DNA of 64,000 bases from Asterella californica (taxonomy: Eukaryota; Streptophyta; Marchantiopsida; Marchantiales; Aytoniaceae): contig JAYKYS010000005.1 in the NCBI GenBank assembly GCA_036924285.1, forward strand, positions 24,588,001 through 24,652,000, in the 5' to 3' direction. Positions 1 to 11,748 of this stretch are shown here, in pieces. The notes under the pieces are model-generated. The model was not told where the DNA came from and did not search any database. It saw only the letters and a list, made by a program, of their open reading frames with translations. The position numbers and the translations under genes are program-made. Each line of letters begins with the position of its first letter. The stretch's first letter is position 1.

Positions 1-253
1 TTTAGAACCCATAAAGCAAGTACGGGAAGTGATCCCTGTGTTGGTATATAATTGTGTGATGTCCATACAAGTATTTTAAATTTAATCACTTTAATTTATG
101 ATCGAACCTTTCCAAAGGAAAGGTTAAGGACATTAATTAGAGTGTATACAGGTGAATATGCATGCTTCTTTTGAATCCGCTCGTAGCATGGCGGCGTGGA
201 GTGCTTGCAGGAGTGCCTGCCAGAAGAGGATTATGGGCATGCATATTATTCAC

Positions 254-275
254 CCTCTTCCGAGTTCGGAAGAGG
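254..275. repeat. Perfect hairpin CCTCTTCCGA-GT-TCGGAAGAGG
   Basis: Ten-base perfect arms around a 2-base loop. The same stem core, CCCTCTTCC...GGAAGAGGG, recurs at 29567-29590, and both copies lie near GCATGCATAT-like sequence, so this is a recurring small element rather than chance. Confidence 0.6.
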
Positions 276-289
276 AGAAATGCATGTTT

Positions 290-331
290 AATTTAATATC
301 TAATCCTTCCGGACGAGTTAGATATTAAATT
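290..331. repeat. Perfect 14-bp inverted repeat
   Basis: AATTTAATATCTAA at 290-303 pairs perfectly with TTAGATATTAAATT at 318-331 across a 14-base loop that itself holds TCCTTCCGGA. It resembles the hairpins at 729-779 and 29047-29078, where AT-rich outer arms also surround a C-rich/G-rich centre. Confidence 0.6.
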
Positions 332-728
332 AAATCTTTGATTAAAATTACGTATTCATGAGTACAGTCATCTCGACTTGTATTTTCTGAAGCGCGATGA
401 TCCACACAAGATTTATAGGTTTTATTTTTTACTCTCTCCGTGTTTCCAAGCATGGATTAACAAATAATGTCTATAATATTTATATAATTCTCTGATAAAA
501 AAAGAGAACAGATTGTTCCCAGAAGTTCAGATTGCATGCATATGGGCTGTAAGGACTTTCTCTAGACGAGAGCCGAGGAGAGTACCGAACATCCTATAAT
601 CCACGATTTTGCAACGTAAAGTCTTAAAAAAAGAAATTAGACTTTTAAAATAGAAAAATTTCAAAAATTTTAATCTTACATATATTTTTATTTATTCTAT
701 TTTCAAAAGAAATAATATATCAAAATGG

Positions 729-779
729 TTTAATTTATCATCTAACCCTCCTGGAGGAAAGGATAGGTGATAAATTAAA
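729..779. repeat. 51-bp hairpin, AT-rich arms with a CCTCCTGGAGG core
   Basis: TTTAATTTATCA and TGATAAATTAAA form perfect outer arms. The inner arms (TCTAACCCTCCT against GGAGGAAAGGATAGG) pair imperfectly around CCTCCTGGAGG. Same layout as 290-331 and 29047-29078. Confidence 0.6.
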
Positions 780-1439
780 TCTATAATAAATTTTAATTTT
801 TGACCAGACAAGAAGTCTGTTTTATGGTTCCTTGAGTGCGTTTCCTCCTACTTGGCTTATAGGTTTTATCAAGAAGTTCCGGCATGCATTGTATATCTAA
901 ATTTAATATTTATTTCCAAAATACATTTAGATTTTGAAGTTACTTATATTTTTAATTATTATATATATAATTATAAGTAAATTAATTATTACGTTAATAT
1001 TATTATTATTAAGTCCAGAAGGTAGATAAAACCTCACTTCACTGTTTGGTCCAATTGCGCTACTAGATTTTGCTCCTTGCTCCACGTAAGCATGTGCAAG
1101 CGTAGCTAGCTGAGACATTATGGATACAAAGCACGAATAATATACCACGAGAGCGATTATTTCTTTTTAAACCCCCCTATGAACATAAGTGTTCTTGGTA
1201 ACCCATAAGACTTCATTTAGCGTTCAGAGAGGTAGTAAATTTAACTAGTGAGCAAATATATTTTTTTGTGATAAAGCTTTCACACAAGAATACAGTGTGG
1301 ATTTAAATCAAAGCTTTTTACTAACGCTACATTTTATAAGTTGTTTATTTGTAAATTATTTAGTATTGATTCAAATATATTAAGATTAAATTTATAATAT
1401 CTTTAGAAAATATTGGCATAAAATCAGGAGTACAATACG

Positions 1440-1525
1440 TGAGAAAAAATTTTAACTTTTTGCTTGAACGGATCTCATTTTGTGTGTTCTAGCTCGAACA
1501 GACCCATGATCGGATGCGTTTGTTT
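1440..1525 (+). repeat. Left arm of a ~80-bp outer inverted repeat
   Basis: Reverse complement of 10876-10955, roughly three quarters identical by eye. Shared landmarks are TGCTTGAA, CGAACAGAC and GGATGCG. It lies just outside the plus-oriented family-C LTR copy at 1590-2460, and its partner lies just outside the minus-oriented copy. The pair therefore bounds a 9.5-kb inverted arrangement. Confidence 0.55.
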
Positions 1526-1589
1526 CAAAGTGCACGTGATTGATACAACAAGTGAGAATATGATGTGACAACTGGAGAGTGAATCTAGG

Positions 1590-2460
1590 TTGACGTGACA
1601 CTATGGGGTCTCATTGGATTCAAAGTAGTCATATCTGCATACTGGAAGAGAGATCTCAAATCAGACGGTATATTTTGTCAATGTGAGTGATTTCAGACCA
1701 CATGGAAGAGGTTTTGGAGATTCAGTCACATGTGACTTGGAGATATGGAAAACTTGGAGATGTCTCAACGGTTGGGGGCTTGATATAGAGTGTAGACCCT
1801 ATCTATATCAGAAGATCATCTGGGAAAAGAAGAAAGTCCTCAAATAGTTCTTTTTCAGATTCTTCGCTATATGAGTTTTGATACATGTCTCTCTATATTG
1901 CTAACTAGTTGTGCTGCACTCACGACCCTCATTTGGGTTAGGGTGATCTGATCATTGAGCTACTCGTATATTGAGCAATGACTTTTGTGCGATTTTGGTT
2001 ATGATATCGAGTTGCTCTCTCTATATCGTTAGCTATGTGGGTTGCACTCATGACCTTCATTTGGTCTTACCATGGAGCTAGTGGTAAGATGAACGGAAGC
2101 ATCGATACGACAACGGCATTGGAGTTGCAAAGGATGTATAGTGTATTCATGAGTTACAGTGACGGATGCTATTGTGAAGTTTATTAGCAAATGACGTTCT
2201 TGTGCTTTCAGTTAAACTTTGACGGTTCTACTCTTGTGTTGGGTTTAGATACTTGATTAGGAATTTGAGGTATAGTTTACAGACTACTTAGGCATGTTCT
2301 TCATTTTTGTGAGAAACAGCAAAAAGTACAAAAAGTTGGATATTTGGAGTGCTCGTTCTCGTGATTGCGTGTCTTTCTCTCACCTTTATTCTTATATATG
2401 ATATCTCCACAGTCAGATTTCTGGTGTATTCTTAGACAATCCTCATGTAATGTATTATAC
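1590..2460 (+). mobile_element. Family-C LTR copy, 5'-truncated (copy C0)
   Basis: Aligns along its length with the better-preserved family-C LTR at 36545-38545 in the same orientation. Shared blocks include GAGACCCTATC-like sequence, GAAAGTYCTCARATAG..CTTTTTCAG followed by TTCGCTA, and near the 3' end TCTCCACAG..., with CATGTAA where intact copies have CACGTAA. The first ~1.2 kb of the LTR, which holds the 155-bp tandem repeats, is missing. The copy is old, about 70-75% identical by eye. Confidence 0.6.
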
Positions 2461-4262
2461 GTTAGTGGTTTTATCCGATCAGTCTACAAGTTGTAGACAG
2501 AACAAACGAGGTGTGAGAATGACTTCTTCATCAAATATTTGATGTGATCTTTGTTCGTGTTGATGGTCACAACTGACGAACATGTCGAAAGCAAGCACGT
2601 TGCACTTTGATCGGTGTAGGAAACATCAATCTTAATTTCAGCTACACGATGTTTTGCTCACTCTTGTACATCTTGATCTAGTTGTCCCTTGGACTACAAC
2701 GGACATATGAGTGATTGATCGCTTAGAGAGAACATATTTTCTCCTATGAGTCCGACACATACTCTTTTCTCCTCAATGAGGAAGGGACATTCACTAAAAA
2801 ATCACTCATTTGATTATGACTGTAATGATGATGACTTAGAGGAAGATCGAGTTCTTCTACACTTGACTCCCAAAGATTCACGATTCAGTTCACTTCTATA
2901 TTTTACTTCTCATTTCAGTGATCCAAACGTGGTTGTGGATCATCGAATGTAGTAGTGAATGTAATAATGAATGAATTGTTCATTATGTCCACTTGGTAAA
3001 CAGTTAAACATACCTTTCATAGTCAATCGTCAAAGTCTTTATGTTTATTATCTGTTACTCTTTCCTTGCAAACACAAATGTGAAGCTCATGTGTGACAGC
3101 GTTTAGCTCTTTGAGGTTTTCAAACCTATTTATGTTCAAGTCAGCTCTATGACAATTCTTGTCCAATTCAAAACTTTGCAGCAGTTTTAAGATGAAGTCC
3201 GAGGTGAAAATTCAAGGATGCGCTTATGAGTTAAATGTGTTATACTACGAGTTGTTCGAAACACGACTAGAGTCTTATCTTATTCTTCTTGCAAGAATTA
3301 TCACAAGACTATCGGACATGTCATTTGAACTCTTAATTTTCCCACGCTATCTCTATCTTCTACACAATGTTGTGCTTCTCTTGAATCCTTGGTCGCATTG
3401 CGCTTCTGCTCTGCTCTTATGGATCCATCGACCAAGCACGTGTCTATAGAGTTTTGTCAAATTTTCACAGTTTGGCAAGCTGGAGATATCTTACTGGGAG
3501 GGAAGAGCTCAACGGAGTGCACGTTCTTGTCTTATGTAAAATAGTCACAACTTGTCGAGAAGTCAATTTTCAATATGAGTGTTTGGATCTTGGAAGTTGG
3601 TTTGAATCATAGGAACTCTGAATGCACAGTTTTCACAAATCATGCACCAGAGTCAGTTTTTGACTCTTTCTCATTGATCTTCCCAATGTTTGATTGTTGA
3701 CTCATTCGAGAAGACTCATCTCGGTGAGACTATGAAGTTAGTTGATAAAGTTAGTTCTCAGTCACGTGAACTATTACATTCAATTTCAGAGCTTCAAAGT
3801 TTGAAGAATGTGGTAGATGATTTGTGTAATATCTTTGATAGTCTGTTGCAAGACACTAAAGTTCTTAAGGAGAAGTTCATAACGTTCGTGCCAAATTGGA
3901 TAACGTTCATGTACATTTCAGGAATTTCACGTGTGTTTTATCAGTGAGTGAACACTTACTTTTTTTGTAACAGACATTCTCATACCTTCTCATAATGCTA
4001 AGAGAAGCTTTTGTTATTCCACATTCATTGGTCTCGATTGTGCTTTACTTTTCTTTGGGATCAGTTCGTAACTCCCGCTTTGTTCATGAGCCTTTGCTCT
4101 TGGCTTCTCGAGCTCTATTGTTTGACAATCGTACTGTTTATGTGTTGGCATTTGATTCTCATTGTTCATAGAGACAGATACGAACTCAGTCTGACATGTA
4201 AGAGTCTAAACGTGAAGTCATGTTGAATTTATGCTTCTTGTATTAATCATTAGCTCATTATC
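2461..4262. other. Sequence between two inverted family-C LTR copies; no recognised gene
   Basis: Bounded by the 3' ends of two family-C LTRs that face each other. Only short frames occur. The longest hydrophilic one (3690-3947, plus, 85 codons) has a heptad-like leucine pattern but matches nothing I recognise. No gag, pol or zinc-knuckle motif was seen. It may be internal sequence of an old family-C element. Confidence 0.35.
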
Positions 4263-5078
4263 ATATCGAATTTTACGTGAATGTTGTTTATGAAAGCGTG
4301 AGGTTCATGACTATGGAGATATCGTATGATGAACCTAGGCAAGAAATAGAGAAACAACCACATGAACAAGCTTCACGAGATATACCAACCCTCACTTTAT
4401 ATACACTCCCGTTTCTTTTTCTCTATGAACACAAAATTGAGAAACACACTAGACTGGTCTGGAATCTGTATCCAACCTCCTAAAACAAGTTTCTAAATTC
4501 CAACCTAGACCCAAAACTACCGAAGCGGAGCTCAAAGTAAAAGCAAAATCCATTTGCTTGCATCAATAACACACTATTCAAACCTTGATCTAAACAACAT
4601 CTAAGCACAAGCCCTTAGCTAAAACTAGCTACCACAAGCCACACATAACAAACTGGAACTCTAATGAGTCTAAAATAATGAAAACAGTAGCGAAACAATT
4701 GAAAAAGATCTATATGAGAACTTTCTTTTTTTGCCAAATGGTCTTCAGATGTCGATAAGGTCTTCCTTTTTTACTCTTTTGGCTCCAAGAACATTCAGAT
4801 CTGACTCCTGGTTGTCGAGGTATTTTTTATTTTTGGTCGTAGGTGATCAAACCTCCAAAACCTCCTCCTTGTGACTTAAAATCGTGTACACTCGCAAAAC
4901 AGATCACCTTATATGAGAATTGCATTCTTTGGTAGGAAGATCTGGCTACCTCGATCCCAACAACACTAAAAAAAGTAGTTTGGAGTTCCCTCGTGAAGAA
5001 TGATGAGAAACTGATCGCAAGAAATGAAACTCACATAAATCGTTCCTCTATAGCTTAACTTCACTCACCACGCTATCA
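4263..5078 (-). mobile_element. Family-C LTR copy C1, 3' part (split by nested element)
   Basis: The start at 4263 resembles the LTR end (GAATTTTACGTGAA). The text then follows the LTR at 7930-9922: AAGCTTCACGAG, TATATACACT, the GCTAGCTACCACAAGC block and GAACTTTC. It breaks at about 5070, and the continuation resumes at 9923. One LTR was therefore split by the insertion of 5079-9922. Confidence 0.6.
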
Positions 5079-5539
5079 TGTCGGATTTTGCGTGAAGGAT
5101 GTCCAGGAAAACACGAGGTTCCTGGCTGTGGAGAAGTAGTGTGCTGAACAGAGACAAGAAAGAGAGAAACAAGTACTTGTAACTTTTCCACTAGGCGTCC
5201 AAATGAAATAGACAAAGTGCCTATAGAAAGCTGACAATGAGCTCTATCCCTCGATGTAATGAAAATGAAGATCCGAAGTTGTGTCAAAGTCCGTAAGTGG
5301 AGTCTAGCTTGTTTTACTCATCTTTCGAGTCTCGTAACTTCTCCACTAGGCGTCCAAATGAAGTAGAAGAAGTGCCAATGGAAAGCTGACTACTAGCTCT
5401 ACCCATTGATGCGATGTAAGTGAAGATCTGAAGTTGTGCCAAAAGTCCGTAAGTTGGGGTCTAGATTGTTTTATCCATAAGTGTCTTTGGAGCGATGACA
5501 GTCGAAATTTGATTTTCATGTAAGAGTCAGTCCACGACA
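5079..5539 (-). repeat. 3' LTR of N1, internally deleted
   Basis: Both LTR ends are present (TGTCGTGGACTGAC...CTTACATG at the upper end, CGCAAAATCCGACA at the lower end), but only 461 bp remain of about 2 kb. It keeps about two of the 155-bp tandem repeats at 5165-5470, then jumps straight to the LTR 3' end. Confidence 0.6.
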
Positions 5540-5542
5540 CGA

Positions 5543-5557
5543 TATCCATCCCCTCCA
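5543..5557 (-). promoter_or_regulatory. Polypurine tract of N1
   Basis: On the minus strand a purine-rich GGAGGGGATGG run lies a few bases before the 3' LTR start TGTCGTGG. This is the expected place and composition for the plus-strand DNA primer of an LTR retroelement, and it supports the element's orientation. Confidence 0.5.
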
Positions 5558-6175
5558 AACTTATGCATCCTCCGGTATGCACCAGAGATACCAACCAAGG
5601 AGTGGACCGGCACACATCTCGTCTTGTCGTCCTCCTTCTCATCTTAGTCAACCCCATCCTCAAAGTTGCAACTTGATTGTCATCTTGAAGTTGCTATCTT
5701 GTCGTGATCTTCCCTAGATCCATGCTCATCAACTTTCTTCTTCAACCTGCCATCCAATCCCCCCTCTAGATATCTACATCTTTAAATTTGAGTTCGAAGA
5801 CATAGAAGCAATAAACCATCATACATAGAAATGTCTTCCATCTATCCAGTAGAATCTCACCGTTGAGGTTTGTGACCCAAGTGTCGTAATAGACATCATC
5901 CGTCATCGAGTCATCACCGCATATTCTTACTGTAACCCTCAACCTCAAGTCTATACATGTCATCGTATGTATCTTTCTCTTCTCTTTTCTTTTCTAAAAA
6001 AGAAGAACCACACTGCGACAACCAAAATCCCAGTCGCAATCATCATTGTCTCGTTGTACAATGATATCTTTGTCAAACATCATCCTCCCAACCTCAATCA
6101 CATGTAAACTTTCACAACCTCTCAAACATAATCACCTCCAACAATGGCTTCTCTCTTGTAAGCCATCCTTACCCA

Positions 6176-7754
6176 TCATCTTATACTCATAGCCTCGAGA
6201 GCATCCGTCCACTCTCCTTCATCCTCAGCAGGTCGCTCGTCCTTGATGATGTCAATGTAGTCATCTTGGACTTCTCTTGAAGTTGCATCCAAAACCTCCC
6301 GTGATAAGAACCCAACCTTAGCATCTGGAATGTGCTTTTCCCAACCTCCCTTCACATCCATCGTCATCATCTCAATATCTGGTTGTTGTTTGAATGCAAC
6401 CAAATTAGTCATATCCATTGTATGCACCTCAACCATCTCCTCCTGTTGTGAAGGATCATCCTCCATTGCCAGTTCAAGAGGAATAGTTTCTTGTTGAACC
6501 TTATCCTCCTCAGCTTGCTTCCTTGAAGAAGTCTCTTCTTCTCGCTCTGCATTGTGGATGCAGTATCCAACTTGAGCTCGCTTGGATCCACGTGCTCATC
6601 CAAATCATCCATATGGAGATCATGCTCAATCTCCTCCACCCTAGCATCATAACTTGTAGCTTCGATAGCTCCAACTACATGTGCCACAAGATAATCATCC
6701 ACAAACTCCTTCATCTCCCCTTTATCAATGTTGGCTTGAAAAGAGTACCTGTACTTCTGAATGCAACCTTTCTATCCTCCCAAGAAATAACCTCACGTTG
6801 CAAAGACTCTGCAAAGTCGATGTAATCTTCTGGCTGATGGTCAGTATCATCAACCACACGCACTGATGTACCCAAGCTGGTTTGGATACAAGTACCGTCT
6901 TGGTCGACGATCTCTTATCCTCCAACCTAGTAACCTTAGCTTGTAGATCTTGCATCTTTTGTTGTAGGTCCTCGATGGTTAGATCTCTCCTCTACAACCA
7001 CAACTGGAGGTTGAACTACTTGAACTGGTGTGGTAGGCAGCAATATATGTGTCGACCTTGTAATTCTTTCTCTTGTAAGTATCCAGACTAGAAGCTCAAC
7101 CGCTTCATGCACAACCTCTCAATTCCTTGTCAACCCTTTTTCTTCCTCTCCATCCTCTAGAAGTAGCTCCGACTGCTCTTGCCATGGTTCATCAGCAGCT
7201 TAAAGAAACGATTCTATCTTGTAGGTCTCCAAGGTTAGCTTGTCCACCCGAGATAGTTGAGAGAATTGTCTCTCGAACTCCTTTTACAGCTTTGTAGGCG
7301 GTAAACCTTTGTTGGATCGGTTGACCCACTCCAAAAATCATTTCTTGGTCACTTGATCTGAATTGTCCAAGAAATACTCATCCATCAACGCATGTGAAAA
7401 TGTATCCCAGTTCCTCTCAAAATGCTTTGTTAGACCTTTCACATGCTCCTTTATTTCAAGCATCGTAGTGAGTTCGAATGTCTCGATCATCTCCTTCTCC
7501 GATACCTGATCCAAATTCATCTCTGTCTTGTAACATCTCAAGTATTTTGAGATGTCTCTCTCATCAAATAGATCAAGCTTGTCGATCACCCTTCGAAGCT
7601 CCTTCTTCCCCAAAGCCTCCTTTTGTTGGTTCCCTTGCTCTTGTCGCAAAAACAAAGTGAAGGCTTGAAACAAACGTGCAGTTGCTGCATCCAACTGCAT
7701 CCCCAGTATCTCATCTGATCCGTTCATCCCATCCATAGTCATGGCTCGTTCCAT
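6176..7754 (-). pseudogene. Decayed Gag of retroelement N1
   Basis: An ATG at 7754 opens a 138-codon frame ending in DNSDQVTKK and a stop near 7338. Gag-like reading resumes after the stop with FLEWVNRSNKGLP, EFERQFSQLSRVDKLTLE and, further on, a zinc-knuckle-like CVWC..DTDHQPEDY near 6800-6870, disrupted by a lost base and lacking the last Cys. Later pieces continue on shifted frames at 6409-6714 and 6176-6466. The role would be capsid/nucleocapsid of a retroelement particle. The assignment rests on the knuckle, the charged helical composition and the place after the 5' LTR; no domain search was possible. Stops and frameshifts make it non-functional. Confidence 0.55.
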
Positions 7755-7929
7755 CCTCCCATCCTCTCATGATCCCAAGCATCTATATATTCATCATCTC
7801 ATATCCGCAGCATCCTCCGGAACAATCGTATCCATCTCCATCCTCGTTCATGATTGTTGATCTCCTCTTCCAAGTTCAAACACAGAAATCTTCATCCCAG
7901 ACCTTCACATCGAGTTCATCACCGTATTG

Positions 7930-9922
7930 TGTCAGATTTTACGTGAAGGATGTCCAGGAAAATACGAGGTTCCTGGCTGTGGAGATGTAGTGTGTTGAAC
8001 AGAGACAAGAAAGAGAGAAACAAGCACGAAAACGAGCGTCGCAATATATATCAACTCTCAATGTATATACACTGTCCGGGTCTTTTTTCCTAAGAACAAA
8101 AACTTGAGAAATAGACCAGAGTGGTTTGTAATCTACTTCAAAACTCCTTAAGACGAGTCAGTGAATCTCAACCCAGACCCAAAACTATCGAAGCGTAGCT
8201 CAAAGCAAAGAACATCTCTTTGCTAACAAACAGAGCTGCACCTATACCACATGATTCAAATCCAAGTCCAGACAACATTCATGTACAAGCTCTTAGCTAA
8301 AGCTAGCTACCACAAGCTGTACATAATCAACTAGAACTCCAACAAACTCAAAAAGACGCAACCCGCAGCGAAAGAACCGAAAAAGATCTGTCTGAGAACT
8401 TTCTCCTTTGTCAAACGGTCAGATGTTTGTAGCGTCTTCTTCCGTGACTCCATTGACCAAAGAAACCTTCAGATCCAACTCTCGACAGCTGAGATATCAT
8501 CGATTTTCAGTCGCAGATGATCGAACCTTCAAAAATTCCTCCCTGCGGCTTAAAACCGCACACACCGCCCAAACGGATCGTCTGATCTGATATCCGTCTT
8601 CTTTGATAGGTAGATCTAGCCACCTTGAACCCAACAAGACTCCAAACATGTCGTTTGGAGTTTCCTTTGCAAAACCACGCAAGAAATTTGGTCGCATGTT
8701 GTAAAAAACTGACATAAATCGACTCTCTACGGCTCAAACTTGCTCATCATATAGAAACCAACAATCCAATCCACATACGGTCTTCTCTTATGTGTAGATG
8801 AAGACTCCTTGATCGCATAGGCACCAAGAACGAAGAACTTGACTCACCGATCACGAAGAACAACCCAATTTCAGATCACAAACGATGAAAAATGTGACAT
8901 TAGCGCTTCCCTACGAGCCAATTTCACTAAGAACTCCCAAATCGCCCGATGAAACTTCGTATCATCTTCAATTTTCTGAAGAACTCGGCGTTCTGATCCC
9001 GATGGATTCAATGATAGTAAGTTTAGCTCACGGTCCGAACGGTCCAACTCTCCTTCACATGTTATTGAAGCTCCTCAAATCCCCTCCTTGCGTCTCAATT
9101 TCTCTCATAACAGACTCCCCGATCCGCCTCTTCTTGAACCGTCTTAACCAATGCGTAACCTGCATAGAATCTGAACCCAACGATGCCTTGCGAGCGTGTA
9201 TTGGACTTCCCAAATCCTCAAACCGTCCATCGACAAGTCATAGAAACAAGCTGACCCCTTAAGCTGCCCCCTTACGTCAGTCTTTGTATGTACAAGTTTT
9301 CTTCAATAATGAAGAAGCAAGCCCCTTACGTCCTTAGTATAGCGTTTGGAGCTGCAAATACCCTGTCAGCAAAAGTAAACTAAGGTCTAGCTTGATTTAT
9401 CCATCTTTTGAGTCTCGTAACTTCTCCACTATGCATCCAAATGAAGTAGATAAAGTGCCTATGGAAAGCTAACATACAAGCGCTACCCATTGATGCGATG
9501 AAAGTGAAGATCCGAAGTCGTGCCAAAAGCTCGTAAGCTGGGGCTTAGCTTGTTTTACCCATCTTTTGAGTCTTGTAACTTCTCCACTATGCGTCCAAAT
9601 GAAGTAGACAAAGTGTCTATGGAAAGCTGACAACGAGCTCTACCTCTCGATGTAATGAAAACGAAGATCCAAAGTTGTGCCAAAGTCCGTAAGCTAGAGA
9701 CTAACTTGTTTTACTCATCTTTCGAGTCTCGTAACTTCTCCACTATCCGTCCAAATGAAGTAGACGAAGTGTCAATGGAAGATGACTACTTATGCGATGT
9801 AAGTGAAGATCTAAAGTTGTGCCAAAAGTCCATAAGCTGAGGCTTAGCTTGTTTTACCCATGAGTGTCTTTGGAGCGATAATAGTCAAAACTTGACTTTC
9901 ATGTAAGAGTCGGTCCACGACA
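7930..9922 (-). repeat. 5' LTR of N1 (1993 bp)
   Basis: Begins TGTCGTGGACCGACTC on the minus strand and ends ATCTGACA. It matches the LTR at 36545-38545 along its length. It carries three ~155-bp tandem repeats in its 5' part and an AT-rich TATATATATTGCG block near its 3' end that may be the core promoter. Confidence 0.65.
9380..9850 (-). repeat. ~155-bp tandem repeats (3 copies) in the family-C LTR
   Basis: Each unit includes the text 'gtaacttctccactatgcgtccaaatg' in variant form, followed by GTAGAyAAAGTGyCwATGGAAAG and AAGATCCGAAGTYGTGCCAAAG. The same unit is repeated at 36625-37095 and about twice at 5165-5470. The array sits in the U3-like part of the LTR, where repeats of this kind often act as enhancers. 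Confidence 0.7.
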
Positions 9923-10869
9923 CGACAACACACAACATAACAATCGGATCTATATACGACCTTCTCTTATGCATAGATAGTGATCTCTTGATTGCACAAG
10001 CATCAAGAACAAAGAGCTTGGCTTACCGATCACGAAGAACAATCCAACCTCAAGTCGTAAAAGAACAAAAATCTTACATAAGCACCTCCTTGCGAATCAA
10101 CTTTCCTCACATTTCTCGAATCGAACTTCTTACCATCTTTAATTTCTTGAAGAACTTGGTGTTATGATCTTGATGGATCCAATGACAGCAAGTTTGGACT
10201 TCAGAACGGTCCGAACGGTCCAACTCTCCTTCGTAAGTCACCGTAGCACTCTCATTTTTCTTTCTTATGTCCCAATTTCTCTCCAAACACACACTATGAT
10301 CCGTCTCTTCACGAACCGTCTAACCAACAGGTAACCTGCACATATCTGAACCCAATGATATCTTGTGCATATGCACTACACCTCTCAGTCTTCTGAAACA
10401 TCCATTGATAAGTCACAAACACAAGCTAATCCTTTAAGTTGCATCTTTACGTCAATTCAAGTTTTGGCAAATAATGGTCAAATAGCCCATTTGCACCGTT
10501 AGTATAGCGACAGGAAATGCAATACCAATCAGCATCGATAAGCTAAGGCTTAGCTTGATTTCTCTATTTTTTGAACCGCATCATTTTGTCATTAAGCGTC
10601 AAAATGAGGTAAATGAAGTGCATAACATCAAATTTGAATTTTTAAGTAAGAGTCGATCCATGACATGACATCATGGCAAAGCGTCAAAAATGAGTTAAAT
10701 GAAATGTCCATGGGAAGCTGACAACGAGCTCTACCACTTGGTGCAATGAAAGTGGAGATCCAAAAGTTGTGTAGAAAACACATTTTTAGTCTTAGTGAAC
10801 ATCTTTGAAGCAATAATGCAAAGCGTCAAATTTGGATTTTCATGTAAGAGCCAATCCACGACAAGACAA
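9923..10869 (-). mobile_element. Family-C LTR copy C1, 5' part
   Basis: Continues the split LTR of 4263-5078: CATACGACCTTCTCTTATG, CACGAAGAACAAYCCAA and CAGTTTGGAC-like blocks match the intact LTR in order. It ends at about 10869 with GAGCCAATCCACGACA, the counterpart of the LTR start TGTCGTGG. Confidence 0.6.
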
Positions 10870-10955
10870 TGTCAAGCAAGCGCATCCTGACCACGAGTCT
10901 GTTCGGGTTAGAATACCAAATACGGGTCCATTCAAGCAGAAAAATGATAAATTTT
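10870..10955 (-). repeat. Right arm of the outer inverted repeat
   Basis: Partner of 1440-1525 in reverse complement. The sequence GCGCATCCTGACC...GTCTGTTCGGG...TTCAAGCAG pairs with the left arm. Confidence 0.55.
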
Positions 10956-11743
10956 GTTGATTCCATTGGTGTGGTATAGCTTAGACATTATGTTAAAATA
11001 AAATTTTCATGCTAAAATAATTTCCATCTGTCCTTTGTCTAATGTTCTCTCACACACAAAAACATTAAATGAAGGAATAGCAAACTTGGTCTTGGTCTAA
11101 TAAAAATGTATGCAACATGAACTTCTCATAAACTTTTGCTCATATTTTGTTATCAGAAAAAACATAAGTGTTATACAATCTTCTATTTAAATAAAAATCA
11201 ATAAAATTTTTTTTAAAAATCAAGTTACATATTAAATATAATCACATATAAAGTTGCATAGCGATACAAATATAACCCATGAAAAATGAGAGGACAAACT
11301 TGCTTCAAACACTACAAGTACGGTAAGTTGCTGAAACCCATATTTTATTTAAACTAGTGGTGAAATTTATTACCTAATCTTACCCAATGGAAGAGTTAGA
11401 TAACAGATTTGCATTCTTATCTCCCCATCAGAGATAATACGAAAAAGAGATGTCTTTTGTTCTAATGCTCTCCCGCATACAATAACACTAATGAAACATA
11501 GGAGGAGATACAAAATAGAAGAGTAATTTTAGAATGTGCGGAAGACTTTCAAATTTAATTGTTCATATGTCCTCTTTAGAAATCTGTGTTGTCTTTCTTG
11601 TAGACCAAAACCAAATACTAAACTGTAAGTGTGGTATGTAAACCACTTTGAAGTCACGCGTTACAAAACCCATTGAGTACGCTTTGTTTCTTAAAAATAT
11701 ATTTAAATTTATGACTAGACCCTTATGTAGATAGGAGGAATGG
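10956..11743. other. Gene-free stretch with an imperfect direct repeat
   Basis: No coding region seen. Text around 11025-11090 (CTTTGTCTAATGTTCTCTC...ACATTAAATGAAGGA) recurs in diverged form at 11450-11510. Both look like remnants of one dispersed repeat. Confidence 0.35.
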
Positions 11744-11748
11744 TTTGG

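Larger units (their letters stand above)
1..1430. other. AT-rich non-coding stretch with hairpins
   Basis: No convincing gene on either strand. The stretch holds several short perfect inverted repeats; the three largest are listed separately. A smaller one at 105-125 pairs AACCTTTCC with GGAAAGGTT across a three-base loop. The part at 1290-1390 resembles 22715-22800 (shared GGATTTAAATCAAAGC and AGTATTGATT), so it is probably a decayed dispersed repeat. Confidence 0.5.
5079..9922 (-). mobile_element. Gag-only LTR retroelement N1 of family C, nested in an older family-C LTR
   Basis: Minus-strand element bounded by TGTCGTGG at 9922 and CCGACA at 5079. It has a full 5' LTR (7930-9922), 2.4 kb of internal DNA with a decayed gag frame, a purine tract, and a shortened 3' LTR (5079-5539). 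No protease, reverse transcriptase or integrase is recognisable in 5540-6176, so it depends on another element or has lost pol. Exact target duplications are not visible; flanks are TATCA and CGACA. Confidence 0.6.

Noticed and set aside
105..125. Hairpins near the left end as bacterial-type terminators
   Set aside because: No adjacent genes or T runs in a bacterial arrangement; the window is eukaryotic nuclear DNA.
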